64,000 nt of DNA from an uncultured Eubacteriales bacterium (GCA_902787685.1 CADAHH010000001.1:85227-149226); one strand, 5' to 3'. Positions 25,185-35,300 are shown, counted from the first letter of the stretch. Translations and numbers: made by a program. Notes: generated by a model not told the origin, from the sequence alone.

Positions 25185-26603
25185 TTAAATTCTTGTTTTT
25201 CCATATTCCATTTCTTTTGATACTCCATCTTTTACAATTTCTTCAATTTCTTTATCACTTAATCCTTGCTTATGCAAATGATTAACTTTATCTATTATAT
25301 ATTGATTACTATAATGCTCTTCAAAATCAGGATATTCTTCTTTACAGTCAGAAATTATTTTTGTAGCAATATCATCAAAATGCCTTACTGTCGCCATTTC
25401 TGCTTCATTTATACTTTTACTTGCTAGTTCCTGAAGTTGATTTCTTTCTTCTGAAGTTAATGTTCCTTCTCTAGTTCTATCTTCAAGTTTTGTTATATAA
25501 GCTTTTCTTTGTAATGTCAAATCTAAAGTTGAATTATTTAATGATTGTTGCATAAATGAAATTTCTTTTCTGTTTCCTCCTGTTGGACTGGTTCCTTTGT
25601 CAATATAATCGTCATTATATCCAACACATAGCCCCCATTTTTCTGCTACTCCCGCATTTCTTGCTGCATCAGGAATTGTAAATACAGATGTTCTTCTTGT
25701 GTTGGTTGTAGTTGTAGCTTTTCTATCTTCAGAACCATCTGCATTAATAATGCTGTCCTTTTCTGCTTCAACCTGTTGCTCAGTAGCTAGTTTTTCATTT
25801 GGTTGTACGATGCTTTCATCTAGTTCAATAGTTACACTTTTGTCTGCAGTTGTAATTGCCAATGTATCATTATTTTTTCTTGTTTTTCCATCTTTTGCTG
25901 TTAGTTCTTTTGAATCAATATTAGTTAAGTAACCCGTCCTAAATGCTTTTTTATCTACTCCCGGTGGAAATTTTTCTTCTAGTTTCTCTTCTATTTTAAG
26001 AATTTCCCATAAATAATATCCATTAATAACTTCATCTAATCTTATTAATGCTCCATTCAAACCTATTCCTAAATCATTTAAATTTGGTTTAAATGTGTTT
26101 TCAGTATTTCCTTTTTGATTGGTTATTTTTTTCTCTTCTTTTTCTTCTGTTTTTTCATTGTTATCTGATATATGTCTTCCTTCATTTTCATTTGTATCGG
26201 GATTATCATTTCGATTTGTATTTTTTTCTTTTTCTAGGTCTCTTTCATCTACTTTCTCTACTTGCCTCTTTAGTAATTCTTTATCTAGCTCTATATCCTC
26301 ATCTAATATTACTTGTCCATCTACTATTTGAGCAAACCTATCTCCTTTATCTAAAGGTGCATATAAAAGATTTATAATTTTTCCATTATTATCTATTAAA
26401 ACAGAATATATTCTGTCTATCTTCTCTTCATTGTTCTTTTTATATGTAAAAATTCCTATATCCCTTATTTTACCGTTTCCATCTACTAATACCATATCAT
26501 TGTTGGTTATGTTTTGTAATCTGTCTGATATCCTATCTAATATTCTTTGCGCAACCGGATCATCTACAATCGCTCTCTCATTTTCTTCTTTTATCTCTGC
26601 CAT
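25185..26603 (-). CDS. Unknown acidic protein
   Basis: I do not recognise this 472-residue protein. Residues 1-120 form a compact domain with DDPVAQRILDRISDRLQNI and VLVDGNGKIRDIGIFTY. A low-complexity linker (about 120-175, K/E/N/D-rich) follows. The rest is a mixed helical region with GLCVGYNDDYIDKGTSPTGG and a C-terminal HLHKQGLSDKEIEEIVKDGV. No signal peptide or membrane helix is visible. It lies between rimO and scpB with a GGAGG site before its start. Confidence 0.75.
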   Translation of the reverse strand: MAEIKEENERAIVDDPVAQRILDRISDRLQNITNNDMVLVDGNGKIRDIGIFTYKKNNEEKIDRIYSVLIDNNGKIINLLYAPLDKGDRFAQIVDGQVILDEDIELDKELLKRQVEKVDERDLEKEKNTNRNDNPDTNENEGRHISDNNEKTEEKEEKKITNQKGNTENTFKPNLNDLGIGLNGALIRLDEVINGYYLWEILKIEEKLEEKFPPGVDKKAFRTGYLTNIDSKELTAKDGKTRKNNDTLAITTADKSVTIELDESIVQPNEKLATEQQVEAEKDSIINADGSEDRKATTTTNTRRTSVFTIPDAARNAGVAEKWGLCVGYNDDYIDKGTSPTGGNRKEISFMQQSLNNSTLDLTLQRKAYITKLEDRTREGTLTSEERNQLQELASKSINEAEMATVRHFDDIATKIISDCKEEYPDFEEHYSNQYIIDKVNHLHKQGLSDKEIEEIVKDGVSKEMEYGKTRI

Positions 26604-26621
26604 AATAAAACCTCCTTAAAA

Positions 26622-27989
26622 TTATATACTTTTTGCTATCAAGTCATAGTTACTTACATCTATAACTTTGCATTTAATAAATTTACTTAATTTATTTTCA
26701 TTATCCTTTGTTTTTTTGATAAATACTATTCCATCTTCTTCAGGAACATCATTTTTTGTTCTTCCTACTAAGTATTTTCCATCAAAAGATATGTTTTCTA
26801 CAAGGACTTCAATTGTATTTCCAATGTTTTTTTCTAGTTTTTCTTTTGAAATTTCTTGTTGTAAACTCATTATCTTATTTAACCTTGCTTGTTTTGTTTT
26901 ATAATGTATTTGATTTTGCATTTTGCTTGCAGGTGTTCCATCTTCTTTAGAATAACCGAAAACTCCTAATTTGTCAAATTTTGTATTTTGTACAAATTTA
27001 TATAATTCATCAAAATCACTTTGAGTTTCTCCTGGAAAACCAACTATTAGACTGGTTCTTAATATAACATCTGGTATTTCTTTTCTAATTTTTTTAATAA
27101 GTTTTTCTATTTTTTCTTTAAATGTTTTTCTATTCATTCTTTTTAAAACATCATTTGATATATGTTGAATTGGAATATCAAAATAATTACAAATCTTATC
27201 ATTTTCTTTTACTGTGTTGATAAGTTCATCTGTAATTCCTTCTGGATAGCTGTATAAAAATCTAATCCATTTTAATTCTTTAATTTTTGAAAGTTCTTGC
27301 AAAAGTTCTGCTAAACGTGGCTTACCATATAAATCTAATCCATATTTAGTAGTATCTTGTGCTATTATGATAAGTTCTTTAATTCCTTTTTTAGCAAGAG
27401 TCTTTGCCTCTTTTAATATATCTTCCATTGGTCTACTTACAAATAGTCCTCTAATATACGGAATTGCACAATATGTGCAAAAATTACTACATCCTTCACC
27501 AATTTTTAAATATGCATAGTTATTACCAGTAGACACTTCCCTAGCCAGGTATTCTTTTTCAGCAAACATAACAGCATTGTTGTCACCGGTACCGGAGATC
27601 TTTGGCATGGATGTTGTCATTTGTACCGGAGATTTTTGACAACTTATTAGTTCTTCTATTATATCCCATAAGTGCTTATAATCTGATATTTTAATGAACA
27701 AATCTACTTCAGGTAAACTTTTTACTAAATCATTATAATACCTTTGTACTAAACAACCCATAACTATCAAGTATTTACATCTTTTCTTTTTATATTCTGC
27801 CATCTCTAATATTGTATTTATAGCTTCAACTTTTGCAGATTCAATAAAGCCACAAGTGTTAATTACTATAATATCTGCTTGTTTGGAGTCATTTACAATA
27901 TTAAATTTATGCTCTTTAAATTTACCAATTGCAACTTCCGTATCTATTAAGTTTTTACTACATCCAAGTGATATAAATCCTACGTTCAT
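26622..27989 (-). CDS. rimO: Ribosomal protein S12 methylthiotransferase RimO
   Basis: Radical-SAM enzyme that methylthiolates an Asp of S12. NVGFISLGCSKNLIDTEVA opens the UPF0004 domain (Cys near 10, further Cys in INTCGF and VMGCLVQRY). The radical-SAM cysteines are in GCSNFCTYCAIPYIRG (about 155-170). A TRAM domain ends the 455 residues. Between UPF0004 and radical-SAM domains about 20 residues (PVQMTTSMPKISGTG) are encoded by a palindromic repeat at 27579-27643 inserted in frame. Confidence 0.93.
   Translation of the reverse strand: MNVGFISLGCSKNLIDTEVAIGKFKEHKFNIVNDSKQADIIVINTCGFIESAKVEAINTILEMAEYKKKRCKYLIVMGCLVQRYYNDLVKSLPEVDLFIKISDYKHLWDIIEELISCQKSPVQMTTSMPKISGTGDNNAVMFAEKEYLAREVSTGNNYAYLKIGEGCSNFCTYCAIPYIRGLFVSRPMEDILKEAKTLAKKGIKELIIIAQDTTKYGLDLYGKPRLAELLQELSKIKELKWIRFLYSYPEGITDELINTVKENDKICNYFDIPIQHISNDVLKRMNRKTFKEKIEKLIKKIRKEIPDVILRTSLIVGFPGETQSDFDELYKFVQNTKFDKLGVFGYSKEDGTPASKMQNQIHYKTKQARLNKIMSLQQEISKEKLEKNIGNTIEVLVENISFDGKYLVGRTKNDVPEEDGIVFIKKTKDNENKLSKFIKCKVIDVSNYDLIAKSI
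27579..27643. repeat. Palindromic element inside rimO (GTTGTCA ends)
   Basis: A 65-bp unit with inverted ends GTTGTCA (27579-27585) and TGACAAC (27637-27643). It contains two copies of GTACCGGAGAT. The ends match the R3 unit at 7287-7317. It is translated as part of RimO. Confidence 0.65.
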
Positions 27990-28057
27990 TATTCTTTTAA
28001 TATTTAATCCTTTCTTTTAATTCTGTAACTATTTTTGTTTTTGAAGTCCTAATAAAT

Positions 28058-29773
28058 CTATGCAACTCTACCATTATCTCTGTTATTTTCTATTTCTCCT
28101 GTTTTTAAAATGTCGTTCAAAACATCTTGTATTTTTCCTAATCTGATTTGACATTCTTCACAATCACGCATTAAAAACTTTTTTCTTTTATATAAATCTT
28201 CATCTGTCATACCATCAAATTTCTCCTCATCTTGTATATATAAATTATTATATTGTCTATGGTATTCGTTTATTTCACTCTCTTTTTCTTTTCTTCTTGT
28301 TTCTAAATCTTCCATTTTACCTTTAACTGTTGCTACGTCTTTTCTTTTAAAAAATCTAAGAACTCCACTTGTCATTCTTTGAAATATATTTTGTTTTTTA
28401 TAAAGACTAGGCAATAATGCCCCATTTTGTCTTTGTATAGTGATTATCTCATTGTCAATTTCTTGAATCTTCTTTTCAAGCTTAGCTATATGAGACTTCA
28501 TTGCTTGTCCTCTTTCGAACCTATCTATAGATTTAAGTTCCACATTATGTTTGCTTCTATACTGTTTTATTTCACTTTCCTTTTCTTGTACTAATTTATA
28601 TGCATCATTCATATATTTTTTATAAAAACCTGCAAAATCAAACTCACCATTTTCGCCCATAAATGCTTTTGTATTAGAATTTATTTTCCACAATTCTATA
28701 ACATCTAATTCATCCATCTTTTCCCAAATTCTTTCAAGAGTACTACCATTTGAAAATACTTCATTAAATAATTCTCTGTAAAAACCATCATTTTCATAAT
28801 TATGTATTGTTCTTATTATATTTCTATCATTTGCAGTTTCATAGAATATTTGTTTTTTTCTTTCTTCAAAAGTACGAGTTTTTCCTATAATAACTTCATT
28901 TTTGTTTGGAACTCGAACTGTAAAGCCAGATTGTAAACTACTGTCAAGTTCATCTTTTATATCTTTCATGGCCTTTTCGTAATTATTTTCTAGTATTTTC
29001 CTATGTTCATCATCAAGCTCTTTTTTTGCATCTTCATAAGCATTTAAATAATCTGATAAAAACAAATATTGAGAATAGGATAACCCATTTTCTGGAAGTT
29101 GCATAGAATTAATAGATTCAAAAGAATTTGGAGATCCAAAAATAATAGCATATTCATCTCTTTGTATATTGGTTTTTTCTTCATATCTATCTCTCATATT
29201 TAGGTGTCCATTATCATATCTTTCAATTATATCATCAATAACATTATGTTTTGTTGTTTGAAACATTAATTGTTTATCAGTAATAATGCAAGTAGATCTT
29301 AGCTCTTGTGGATGTTTATTTATAAAAAATTGATAAAATAAATCATATGTATCTGATTTATTAATGTCCATTAATTGAGTTTCTATTTTTCCAGCAAAAC
29401 CAGGATAATTTTCATGAACAAAATATCTAAAATCCTCATCTTTTGCATATTCTAATTTAATACTATATGGTATTTCATTTTCTTGAGCATTTATAGTTCT
29501 TTCTAATAAATCATCAATAGTTATATCTATACGTTTAATAAAATTGTCGTAAAATACTTTTATTCCACCTCTACGTAAGTTTATTCTTTTTATTTTATTA
29601 GAAGTAATCTTTCCACTTTCAACATCAATAGCAGGTAATCTTTGTAATAAAAAAGTTTTATATATTGATTCTTTATTATCCCCTGTAAATTCAGCTTTGT
29701 ATATATCCAAAATTGATGGAGGTTCATATATATAATTGATTTTTTTCTCATCATTAGTTGCTTCTTTTTCCAT
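28058..29773 (-). CDS. Unknown large helical protein
   Basis: Not recognised. The 571 residues include an N-terminal mixed region (IKLEYAKDEDFRYFVHENYPGFAG near 100) and a middle region with EYAIIFGSPNSFESINSMQL. The C-terminal coiled coil runs from about 395 to 520 (MKSHIAKLEKKIQEIDNEI), then an acidic CxxC-containing stretch MRDCEECQIRLGKIQ. No signal sequence is seen. It is flanked by rarA upstream and rimO downstream. The style resembles the 15528-16628 and 25185-26603 unknowns but I see no clear homology. Confidence 0.72.
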   Translation of the reverse strand: MEKEATNDEKKINYIYEPPSILDIYKAEFTGDNKESIYKTFLLQRLPAIDVESGKITSNKIKRINLRRGGIKVFYDNFIKRIDITIDDLLERTINAQENEIPYSIKLEYAKDEDFRYFVHENYPGFAGKIETQLMDINKSDTYDLFYQFFINKHPQELRSTCIITDKQLMFQTTKHNVIDDIIERYDNGHLNMRDRYEEKTNIQRDEYAIIFGSPNSFESINSMQLPENGLSYSQYLFLSDYLNAYEDAKKELDDEHRKILENNYEKAMKDIKDELDSSLQSGFTVRVPNKNEVIIGKTRTFEERKKQIFYETANDRNIIRTIHNYENDGFYRELFNEVFSNGSTLERIWEKMDELDVIELWKINSNTKAFMGENGEFDFAGFYKKYMNDAYKLVQEKESEIKQYRSKHNVELKSIDRFERGQAMKSHIAKLEKKIQEIDNEIITIQRQNGALLPSLYKKQNIFQRMTSGVLRFFKRKDVATVKGKMEDLETRRKEKESEINEYHRQYNNLYIQDEEKFDGMTDEDLYKRKKFLMRDCEECQIRLGKIQDVLNDILKTGEIENNRDNGRVA

Positions 29774-29874
29774 TTGAATTTTTCTCCCTACCTAACATTT
29801 TTTCATACTTTATAAAACTCATTTTAAATAGGACAATATTTACCACTTTCTTCTATAAATACATAAAATATTTC

Positions 29875-31107
29875 TTATTCGACACCTTCATAATATTTTG
29901 TCCCCACCATCTTATCTGGCAAATACTGCTGCTCCACATAGTGTCCTGGAAAATCATGAGGATATAAATATCCTTGATGATACCCCAAACTTTCCATTTG
30001 CTTTACAGGTGCATTTCTTATATGCATTGGAACTTCACCAGTGTCTTTTGTTCTAACATCTTCCAACGCCTTATCAATTGCTAAATATGATGCATTTGAT
30101 TTTTTTGATGTTGCAACATATATTGCAGCTTCTGCCAAAATAATTCTTGCCTCTGGCATTCCAACCATATTTACTGCTTGCATTGCGGAATTGGCAACAA
30201 CTAATGCATTTGGATTTGCCATTCCCACATCTTCTGAACTACATATTACTATTCTTCTTGCTAAAAACATTGGGTCTTCTCCTGCATTTAATGCTCTTGC
30301 TAAATAAAAAACAGTAGCATCTGGATCAGAGCCTCTCATAGATTTTATAAATGCGCTTATATTATCATAATGTGAATCTCCATTTTTATCAAATACAGCT
30401 TTTTTATCTTGAATACAATTTTTTAATACTTCATCTGTAATGTTAATTACTCCATTTTCATCCATTGCAGTAGTTAAAGCTGCTATTTCTAAAGAATTAA
30501 GAGCAGTTCTAACATCTCCATTTGAAATTGTACTCAATTTTTTTAGAGTATTATCTTCTATATTTAGGTTATACTCTCCAAGTCCCTCTGGCTTTTTAAT
30601 TGCCAATTTTAATACCTTAAATATATCATCTTCACTAAGTGGCTCTAGTTTTACTACCATAGATCGAGATATCAAAGCTTTATTAACTTCAAAATATGGA
30701 TTTTCTGTTGTTGCACCTATTAGAATTATAGTTCCATTTTCTACATATGGTAAAAGTGCATCTTGCTGAAGTTTATTAAATCTATGTATTTCATCTATAA
30801 ATAAAATTGCTTTTCCTTTAGGATTTAGCATAAAATTTTTAGTTTCTTCAATAACTGCTTTTATATCTGCAACACCAGCTGTAACTGCATTTATTTTATA
30901 AAACTTATATGATGTTGTTTCACTAATAACTTTAGCAAGTGATGTTTTACCACAACCAGGAGGTCCAAACAAAATAAGTGATGATAATCTATCTGCTTTA
31001 ATTGTTCTATATAATAATTTATCTTTTCCTAAAATATGTTCTTGACCAACATACTCATCTAAAGTTTTAGGTCTAACGCGGAAAGCTAATGGTTCTTTTG
31101 ATTCCAT
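29875..31107 (-). CDS. rarA: Replication-associated recombination protein RarA (MgsA)
   Basis: AAA+ ATPase related to clamp loaders that acts at stalled replication forks. Start at MESKEPLAFRVRPKTLDEYVG (31107) behind AAAGGAG. Walker A ILFGPPGCGKTSLAKVI (about residue 46), Walker B AILFIDEIHRFNKLQQDALL, sensor 1 IGATTENPYFEVNKALISR, and the C-terminal tetramerisation part with RGSDPDATVFYLARALNAGED. About 410 residues is normal for the family. Confidence 0.95.
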   Translation of the reverse strand: MESKEPLAFRVRPKTLDEYVGQEHILGKDKLLYRTIKADRLSSLILFGPPGCGKTSLAKVISETTSYKFYKINAVTAGVADIKAVIEETKNFMLNPKGKAILFIDEIHRFNKLQQDALLPYVENGTIILIGATTENPYFEVNKALISRSMVVKLEPLSEDDIFKVLKLAIKKPEGLGEYNLNIEDNTLKKLSTISNGDVRTALNSLEIAALTTAMDENGVINITDEVLKNCIQDKKAVFDKNGDSHYDNISAFIKSMRGSDPDATVFYLARALNAGEDPMFLARRIVICSSEDVGMANPNALVVANSAMQAVNMVGMPEARIILAEAAIYVATSKKSNASYLAIDKALEDVRTKDTGEVPMHIRNAPVKQMESLGYHQGYLYPHDFPGHYVEQQYLPDKMVGTKYYEGVE

Positions 31108-31135
31108 CTTTTCTCCTTTACATAATATTTTCATT

Positions 31136-31162
31136 TAGGGACGGTCCTTTTTTGCATATTTT
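31136..31162. repeat. Repeat family R3 core (GGGACGGTCC)
   Basis: AGGGACGGTCCTTTTTTGC is a recognisable copy of the R3 core, upstream of rarA. Confidence 0.5.
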
Positions 31163-31208
31163 TGTAAATAACCAATTCTGTTTAACCGCTCTTTTTATTG
31201 CACTAGGG

Positions 31209-31257
31209 TGGAAAAGAATTAAATTTTAACACAGCTAAAATTGTAATTATTTTTCAC
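31209..31257. repeat. Palindromic repeat family R5, minimal form
   Basis: GGAAAAGAATTAAATTTTAA directly abuts its inverse ending in ATTTTTCACC, as if the middle of the 11727-11846 element had been deleted. It supplies the queA stop codon (TGA). Confidence 0.65.
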
Positions 31258-32283
31258 CCATTAATTAGCATTGCATCTCCGAAGCTAAAGAAACGATACT
31301 TTTCCTTTACGGCTTCTTCATATGCTTTTAAAATAAACTCCCTATCTGCAAAAGCAGATACTAGCATAAGTAGAGTAGATTTTGGTAAGTGAAAATTTGT
31401 AATTAAGCTATCAATACATTTAAACTTATAACCTGGATAGATATATATTCCAGTATCTGCTTCTTGCGCCTCAACCATTCCTGTTTTTTCATCTGCAATT
31501 GTTTCTAGTACTCTACATGATGTTGTTCCAACTGCAATTACTCTTTTTCCATTTTGTTTTGCTTCATTGATTTTTTGTGCATCTTCTTCTTTTATGTAAA
31601 AATGCTCTGTATGCATTTTATGGTCTTCTATATTTTCTTCCTTTACAGGTCTAAATGTTCCTATTCCAACATGAAGTGTAACATTTGCTATTTTTACACC
31701 TTTTTCTTCTATTTGTTTTAATAGTTCTGGTGTGAAATGTAAACCAGCTGTTGGTGCAGCAGCTGAACCTTTATATTTTGCATATACTGTTTGATATCTA
31801 TCTTTATCTTTTAAGCTTTCATGTATATATGGTGGTAGTGGCATTAAACCGATTTTATCTAATATTTCGTTAAAAATTCCGTGAATATGTAAATTTTACT
31901 TTTCTTGTTCCGCCTTCCATTATATCTAGAATTTCTGCTTCTAAAAGTCCATCTCCAAATAATACTTTTGTTCCAGGTCTTAATTTATTTCCAGGCCTTA
32001 CAATAGATTCCCAAATATCTCCTTCAATTTGCTTTAAAAGTACAAACTCAACATTTGCTCCTGTTTCCTTTTTTCCATAAAGTCTTGCTGGAATTACTTT
32101 TGTATTATTTCTAACTAAGCAATCTCCAGGTTCTAAATAATCTATTATATTTTTAAATACTTTGTGTTCTATTGTTTTTTCATTTTTATCTAATACTAGT
32201 AAACGTGATTCATCTCTTTTTTCAATTGGAACTTGTGCAATGAGTTCTTCTGGTAAATAGTAGTCGAATTCTTCTAGTTTCAT
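31254..32283 (-). CDS. queA: tRNA preQ1 ribosyltransferase-isomerase QueA, frameshifted
   Basis: Penultimate step of queuosine synthesis in tRNA. The N-terminal frame starts at [19 protein letters not shown] (32283, after GAGAGGA) and runs to 31870. The second frame (31844-31254) starts within [20 protein letters not shown] and includes [17 protein letters not shown] and [18 protein letters not shown]. At about 31891 the coding strand reads TCA C GGA ATT; removing the C gives [20 protein letters not shown], the expected sequence. Total about 342 residues, as in the family. A sequencing error is as likely as a true mutation. Confidence 0.88.
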
Positions 32284-32394
32284 TATTATTATCCTCTCAT
32301 TTTTTTCAATATATTTTTTAATTTCCGTTAATATCAATATTTTACTATATTTTAAGCAAAAAAACAAGTGCTTAAATTCTAAGTTTTGATTACA

Positions 32395-32560
32395 TATAAA
32401 ACAAAAATACTTTGTTCTCAGTTAAGAGAACAAAGCACCTATAAATTTTGGTTATTTGGTAGGCGTGGCATTCTCCTACATCTACTCGGGTCTCCCCTGT
32501 CTTGCCATCGGCGTGTGGCCGCCACGAAATTTACCACCTCAAACAACCTCTCTATATTGT
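32395..32560 (-). ncRNA. Stand-alone small RNA resembling a shortened 5S rRNA
   Basis: A transcription unit of about 160 bases with its own promoter and terminator. The GC-rich core (about 32459-32539) contains CGCCGATGG, GGGGAGACCC and GAGTAG in the order found in the 3' half of bacterial 5S rRNA, and a terminal CGTGGC/GCCACG pairing. The helix III region of 5S (the CCGAACACGG part) is missing, so at about 81 bases it is too short for normal 5S. It could be a 5S pseudogene, an unusual 5S, or an unrelated structured RNA. Confidence 0.5.
32401..32435 (-). terminator. Terminator of the small RNA
   Basis: CTTTGTTCTC and GAGAACAAAG form a perfect hairpin around a TTAACT loop, followed on the minus strand by TATTTTTGTTTT. 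Confidence 0.85.
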
Positions 32561-32568
32561 ATTTTTAT

Positions 32569-32597
32569 TATATCACAAAAGTATTAGTTTATCAAGG
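32569..32597 (-). promoter_or_regulatory. Promoter of the small RNA
   Basis: TTGATA and TATAAT lie 17 bases apart on the minus strand just upstream of the GC-rich core. Confidence 0.75.
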
Positions 32598-32627
32598 AAA
32601 ATCCATCGCAAAATTCGACATAAACTG

Positions 32628-32668
32628 ACACCAAGTCTGTCCCATTTTTAAAACGGGACTGTCCCCAA
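32628..32668. repeat. Repeat family R3, paired cores
   Basis: Two cores, GTCTGTCCC and GGGACTGTCCCC, flank the 3' end of mutS. Confidence 0.5.
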
Positions 32669-32669
32669 T

Positions 32670-35300
32670 TTAAAATGTCATCTTTTCTTTTATTTTTACT
32701 AATGTGTTTAATGCATCTATTGGGGTTAATTCATTTAAGTTTACCATATCTAATTCATGAGCTATTTCTGCTAACTTATAGTTAAACATATCAAATTGCC
32801 CTTCTTGTTTTTGCTTTTCTGATTTTGTTTGTGGCTTGTCTTTTAAAATGCTTTTTCTTTCTAGACTTTTTAATATTTCATTTGCTCTTTTTGTAACATC
32901 TTTTGGAACTCCTGCTAACCTTGCAACATGAACGCCATAACTTTCATCTGTTCCACCTTTTACTATTTTTCTTAAGAAAATTATATCTTCACCTTTTTCT
33001 TTGACTGCAATTGAATAATTTTTTATTCCATTTCCTTCTTCTTCTAATGTTGTCATCTCGTGGTAATGTGTCGCAAATAATGTTTTTGCTCCACATTTTT
33101 CTTTATCTGCAATATATTCAGCAACTGCCCATGCAATAGAAAGCCCATCATAAGTAGAAGTTCCCCTTCCAATTTCATCTAAAATAACTAAGCTATTTTT
33201 TGTTGCTTCTTTTAGAATTGTTGCAACCTCCATCATTTCTACCATAAATGTACTTTGTCCCATACTTAAGTCATCTGATGCTCCAACTCTTGTAAAGATT
33301 TTATCTACAACTCCAATTGTTGCACTACCTGCTGGAACAAAACTTCCCACTTGTGCCATTAATGTAATTAATGCCACTTGCCTCATATATGTTGATTTTC
33401 CAGCCATATTAGGCCCTGTAATTATTGAAAGTCTATTAAGATTTTCATCTAAATATGTATCATTTGGAATAAATTCTCCAGCTCCTAGCATTTTTTCAAT
33501 TACTGGATGGCGACCATCTTTTATGTCTATTATTCCTTCTTTATTTATTATAGGTTTACAGTAATTCATATCTTCTGCAACTTTTGCAAATGATGAAAGT
33601 ACATCTAAACAAGATATTGCCTCTGCTGTTCTTTGAAGTCTTTTTATGTTTCTAGATATCTCTTCTCTAATAGTTCTAAATGCTTCTAATTCCAGTTTTA
33701 TTACTTTTTCTTCTGCACCCAATATTTGATTTTCCTTTATTTTAAGCTCTTCTGTAATATATCTTTCTCCATTTGTTAAAGTTTGTTTTCTAATATAATT
33801 ATCTGGTACCATATTTTTATATGAATTGGTAACTTCTATGTAATAGCCAAAAACCTTATTAAATCCTACTTTTAGAGATTTTATTCCTGTTTTTTCTTTT
33901 TCATCTGCTTCTAATTTCATAAGCCAAGATTTGCCGTTTTGAGTAGCATTTTTTAAAGTATCTATTTCTTCACTAAACCCAAGTTTAATATAACCTCCAT
34001 CTTTTGTATTCATAGGTGGATCATCAACAATCGATATATCAATTAATTTAAAAATATCTTGAAGTTCGTCAATATTTAAGTATATTTCTTTTAAATAATT
34101 TGATTGTACACCTGATAAAACAGCTTTTATTTCAGGAATTTTAGTTAATGAATTTTTTAAAGTTATCATATCTCTAGGCGAGGCATTTCCATAAGCCATT
34201 TTTCCAGCTAAACGCTCAATATCATATACTTTTTTTAAACTCTCTATTATATCTCCTCTTAAAATTATGTTATTTTTTAATTCTTCAACAGCATCTAATC
34301 TTTTATTTATCTCGTTTTCATCTATTAATGGATCATTTAGCCATCTTCTTAAAAGTCTTCCACCCATTGAGGTTGAGGTTTTATCTAAAACCCATAATAA
34401 AGTGCCTTTTTTAGATTTATCTCTTAGCTTTTCTGTTATTTCTAGATTTCTTCTGGCATTAATATCTAGTGACATATATTTTGAAACTGAATATATTACA
34501 ATTTTGTTTATATGTGATAAATCAGTCATTTGAGTTTTTTCAATATATTCTTTTAAAGCATTTATACTACAAATTGCAAGCAAATTTTGCTTTATTTCAG
34601 TAAACTCATTTCCTTTACTATCTACCAAAACAAATGTGTTTTGTATTTTTGTTATATCTTCACTAAAGTATTCTTCTTTAGCTAAAGTAATATATACATT
34701 TGGAAATCTAGTTTTAATTTTAGAGATTTCCTCTGTAGAATCCATCATCATTTTATTTGCAATAATTTCTGCTGGATTATATCTTGAAATTTCATCTAAA
34801 AGTAGTGAAAAATTATTATTTTCTTTTATTGAACTACTATAGAATTCTCCTGTTGAAATATCTGATATTGCAATTCCAAAATACAAACCAGCTTTATATA
34901 TAGCCATAATATAATTATTTTTTCTTTCTTCTAGCATATTTGATTCTACAACTGTTCCAGGTGTTACTATTTTAATTACGCCTCTTTTTACAATACCTTT
35001 TGTTGTTTTTGGATCTTCTAACTGCTCACAAATAGCTACTTTATATCCTTTTGAAACTAGTTTTGCTATATAATTTTCTGCAGCATGAAAAGGAACCCCA
35101 GCCATAGGGGCTCTTTCTTCTAATCCACAATCTTTTCCGGTTAAAGTAATTTCTAATTCACGCGAAACTAAAATTGCATCATCAAAAAACATCTCATAAA
35201 AATCGCCAAGCCTGTAAAATAAAATACAGTCTTGGTATTGTTCTTTTGTTTCTATGTAATTTTGCATCATTGGTGAGCATTTTGATTTATCAACTTGCAT
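32670..35300 (-). CDS. mutS: DNA mismatch repair protein MutS
   Basis: Recognises mismatches and starts repair. The 876 residues begin near KCSPMMQNYIETKEQYQDCILFYRLGDFYEMF (the mismatch-wedging F-x-E lies in this FYEMF region). The clamp and core domains follow. ATPase motifs are TGPNMAGKSTYMRQ (about 610), VILDEIGRGTSTYDGLSIAW, and FATHYHEMTTLEE. No mutL is visible in the window. Confidence 0.97.
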   Translation of the reverse strand: MQVDKSKCSPMMQNYIETKEQYQDCILFYRLGDFYEMFFDDAILVSRELEITLTGKDCGLEERAPMAGVPFHAAENYIAKLVSKGYKVAICEQLEDPKTTKGIVKRGVIKIVTPGTVVESNMLEERKNNYIMAIYKAGLYFGIAISDISTGEFYSSSIKENNNFSLLLDEISRYNPAEIIANKMMMDSTEEISKIKTRFPNVYITLAKEEYFSEDITKIQNTFVLVDSKGNEFTEIKQNLLAICSINALKEYIEKTQMTDLSHINKIVIYSVSKYMSLDINARRNLEITEKLRDKSKKGTLLWVLDKTSTSMGGRLLRRWLNDPLIDENEINKRLDAVEELKNNIILRGDIIESLKKVYDIERLAGKMAYGNASPRDMITLKNSLTKIPEIKAVLSGVQSNYLKEIYLNIDELQDIFKLIDISIVDDPPMNTKDGGYIKLGFSEEIDTLKNATQNGKSWLMKLEADEKEKTGIKSLKVGFNKVFGYYIEVTNSYKNMVPDNYIRKQTLTNGERYITEELKIKENQILGAEEKVIKLELEAFRTIREEISRNIKRLQRTAEAISCLDVLSSFAKVAEDMNYCKPIINKEGIIDIKDGRHPVIEKMLGAGEFIPNDTYLDENLNRLSIITGPNMAGKSTYMRQVALITLMAQVGSFVPAGSATIGVVDKIFTRVGASDDLSMGQSTFMVEMMEVATILKEATKNSLVILDEIGRGTSTYDGLSIAWAVAEYIADKEKCGAKTLFATHYHEMTTLEEEGNGIKNYSIAVKEKGEDIIFLRKIVKGGTDESYGVHVARLAGVPKDVTKRANEILKSLERKSILKDKPQTKSEKQKQEGQFDMFNYKLAEIAHELDMVNLNELTPIDALNTLVKIKEKMTF

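Noticed and set aside
32386-32628. An 80-codon plus-strand open frame over the small RNA
   Set aside because: The region has a minus-strand promoter, GC-rich folded core and terminator; the translation has no family features.
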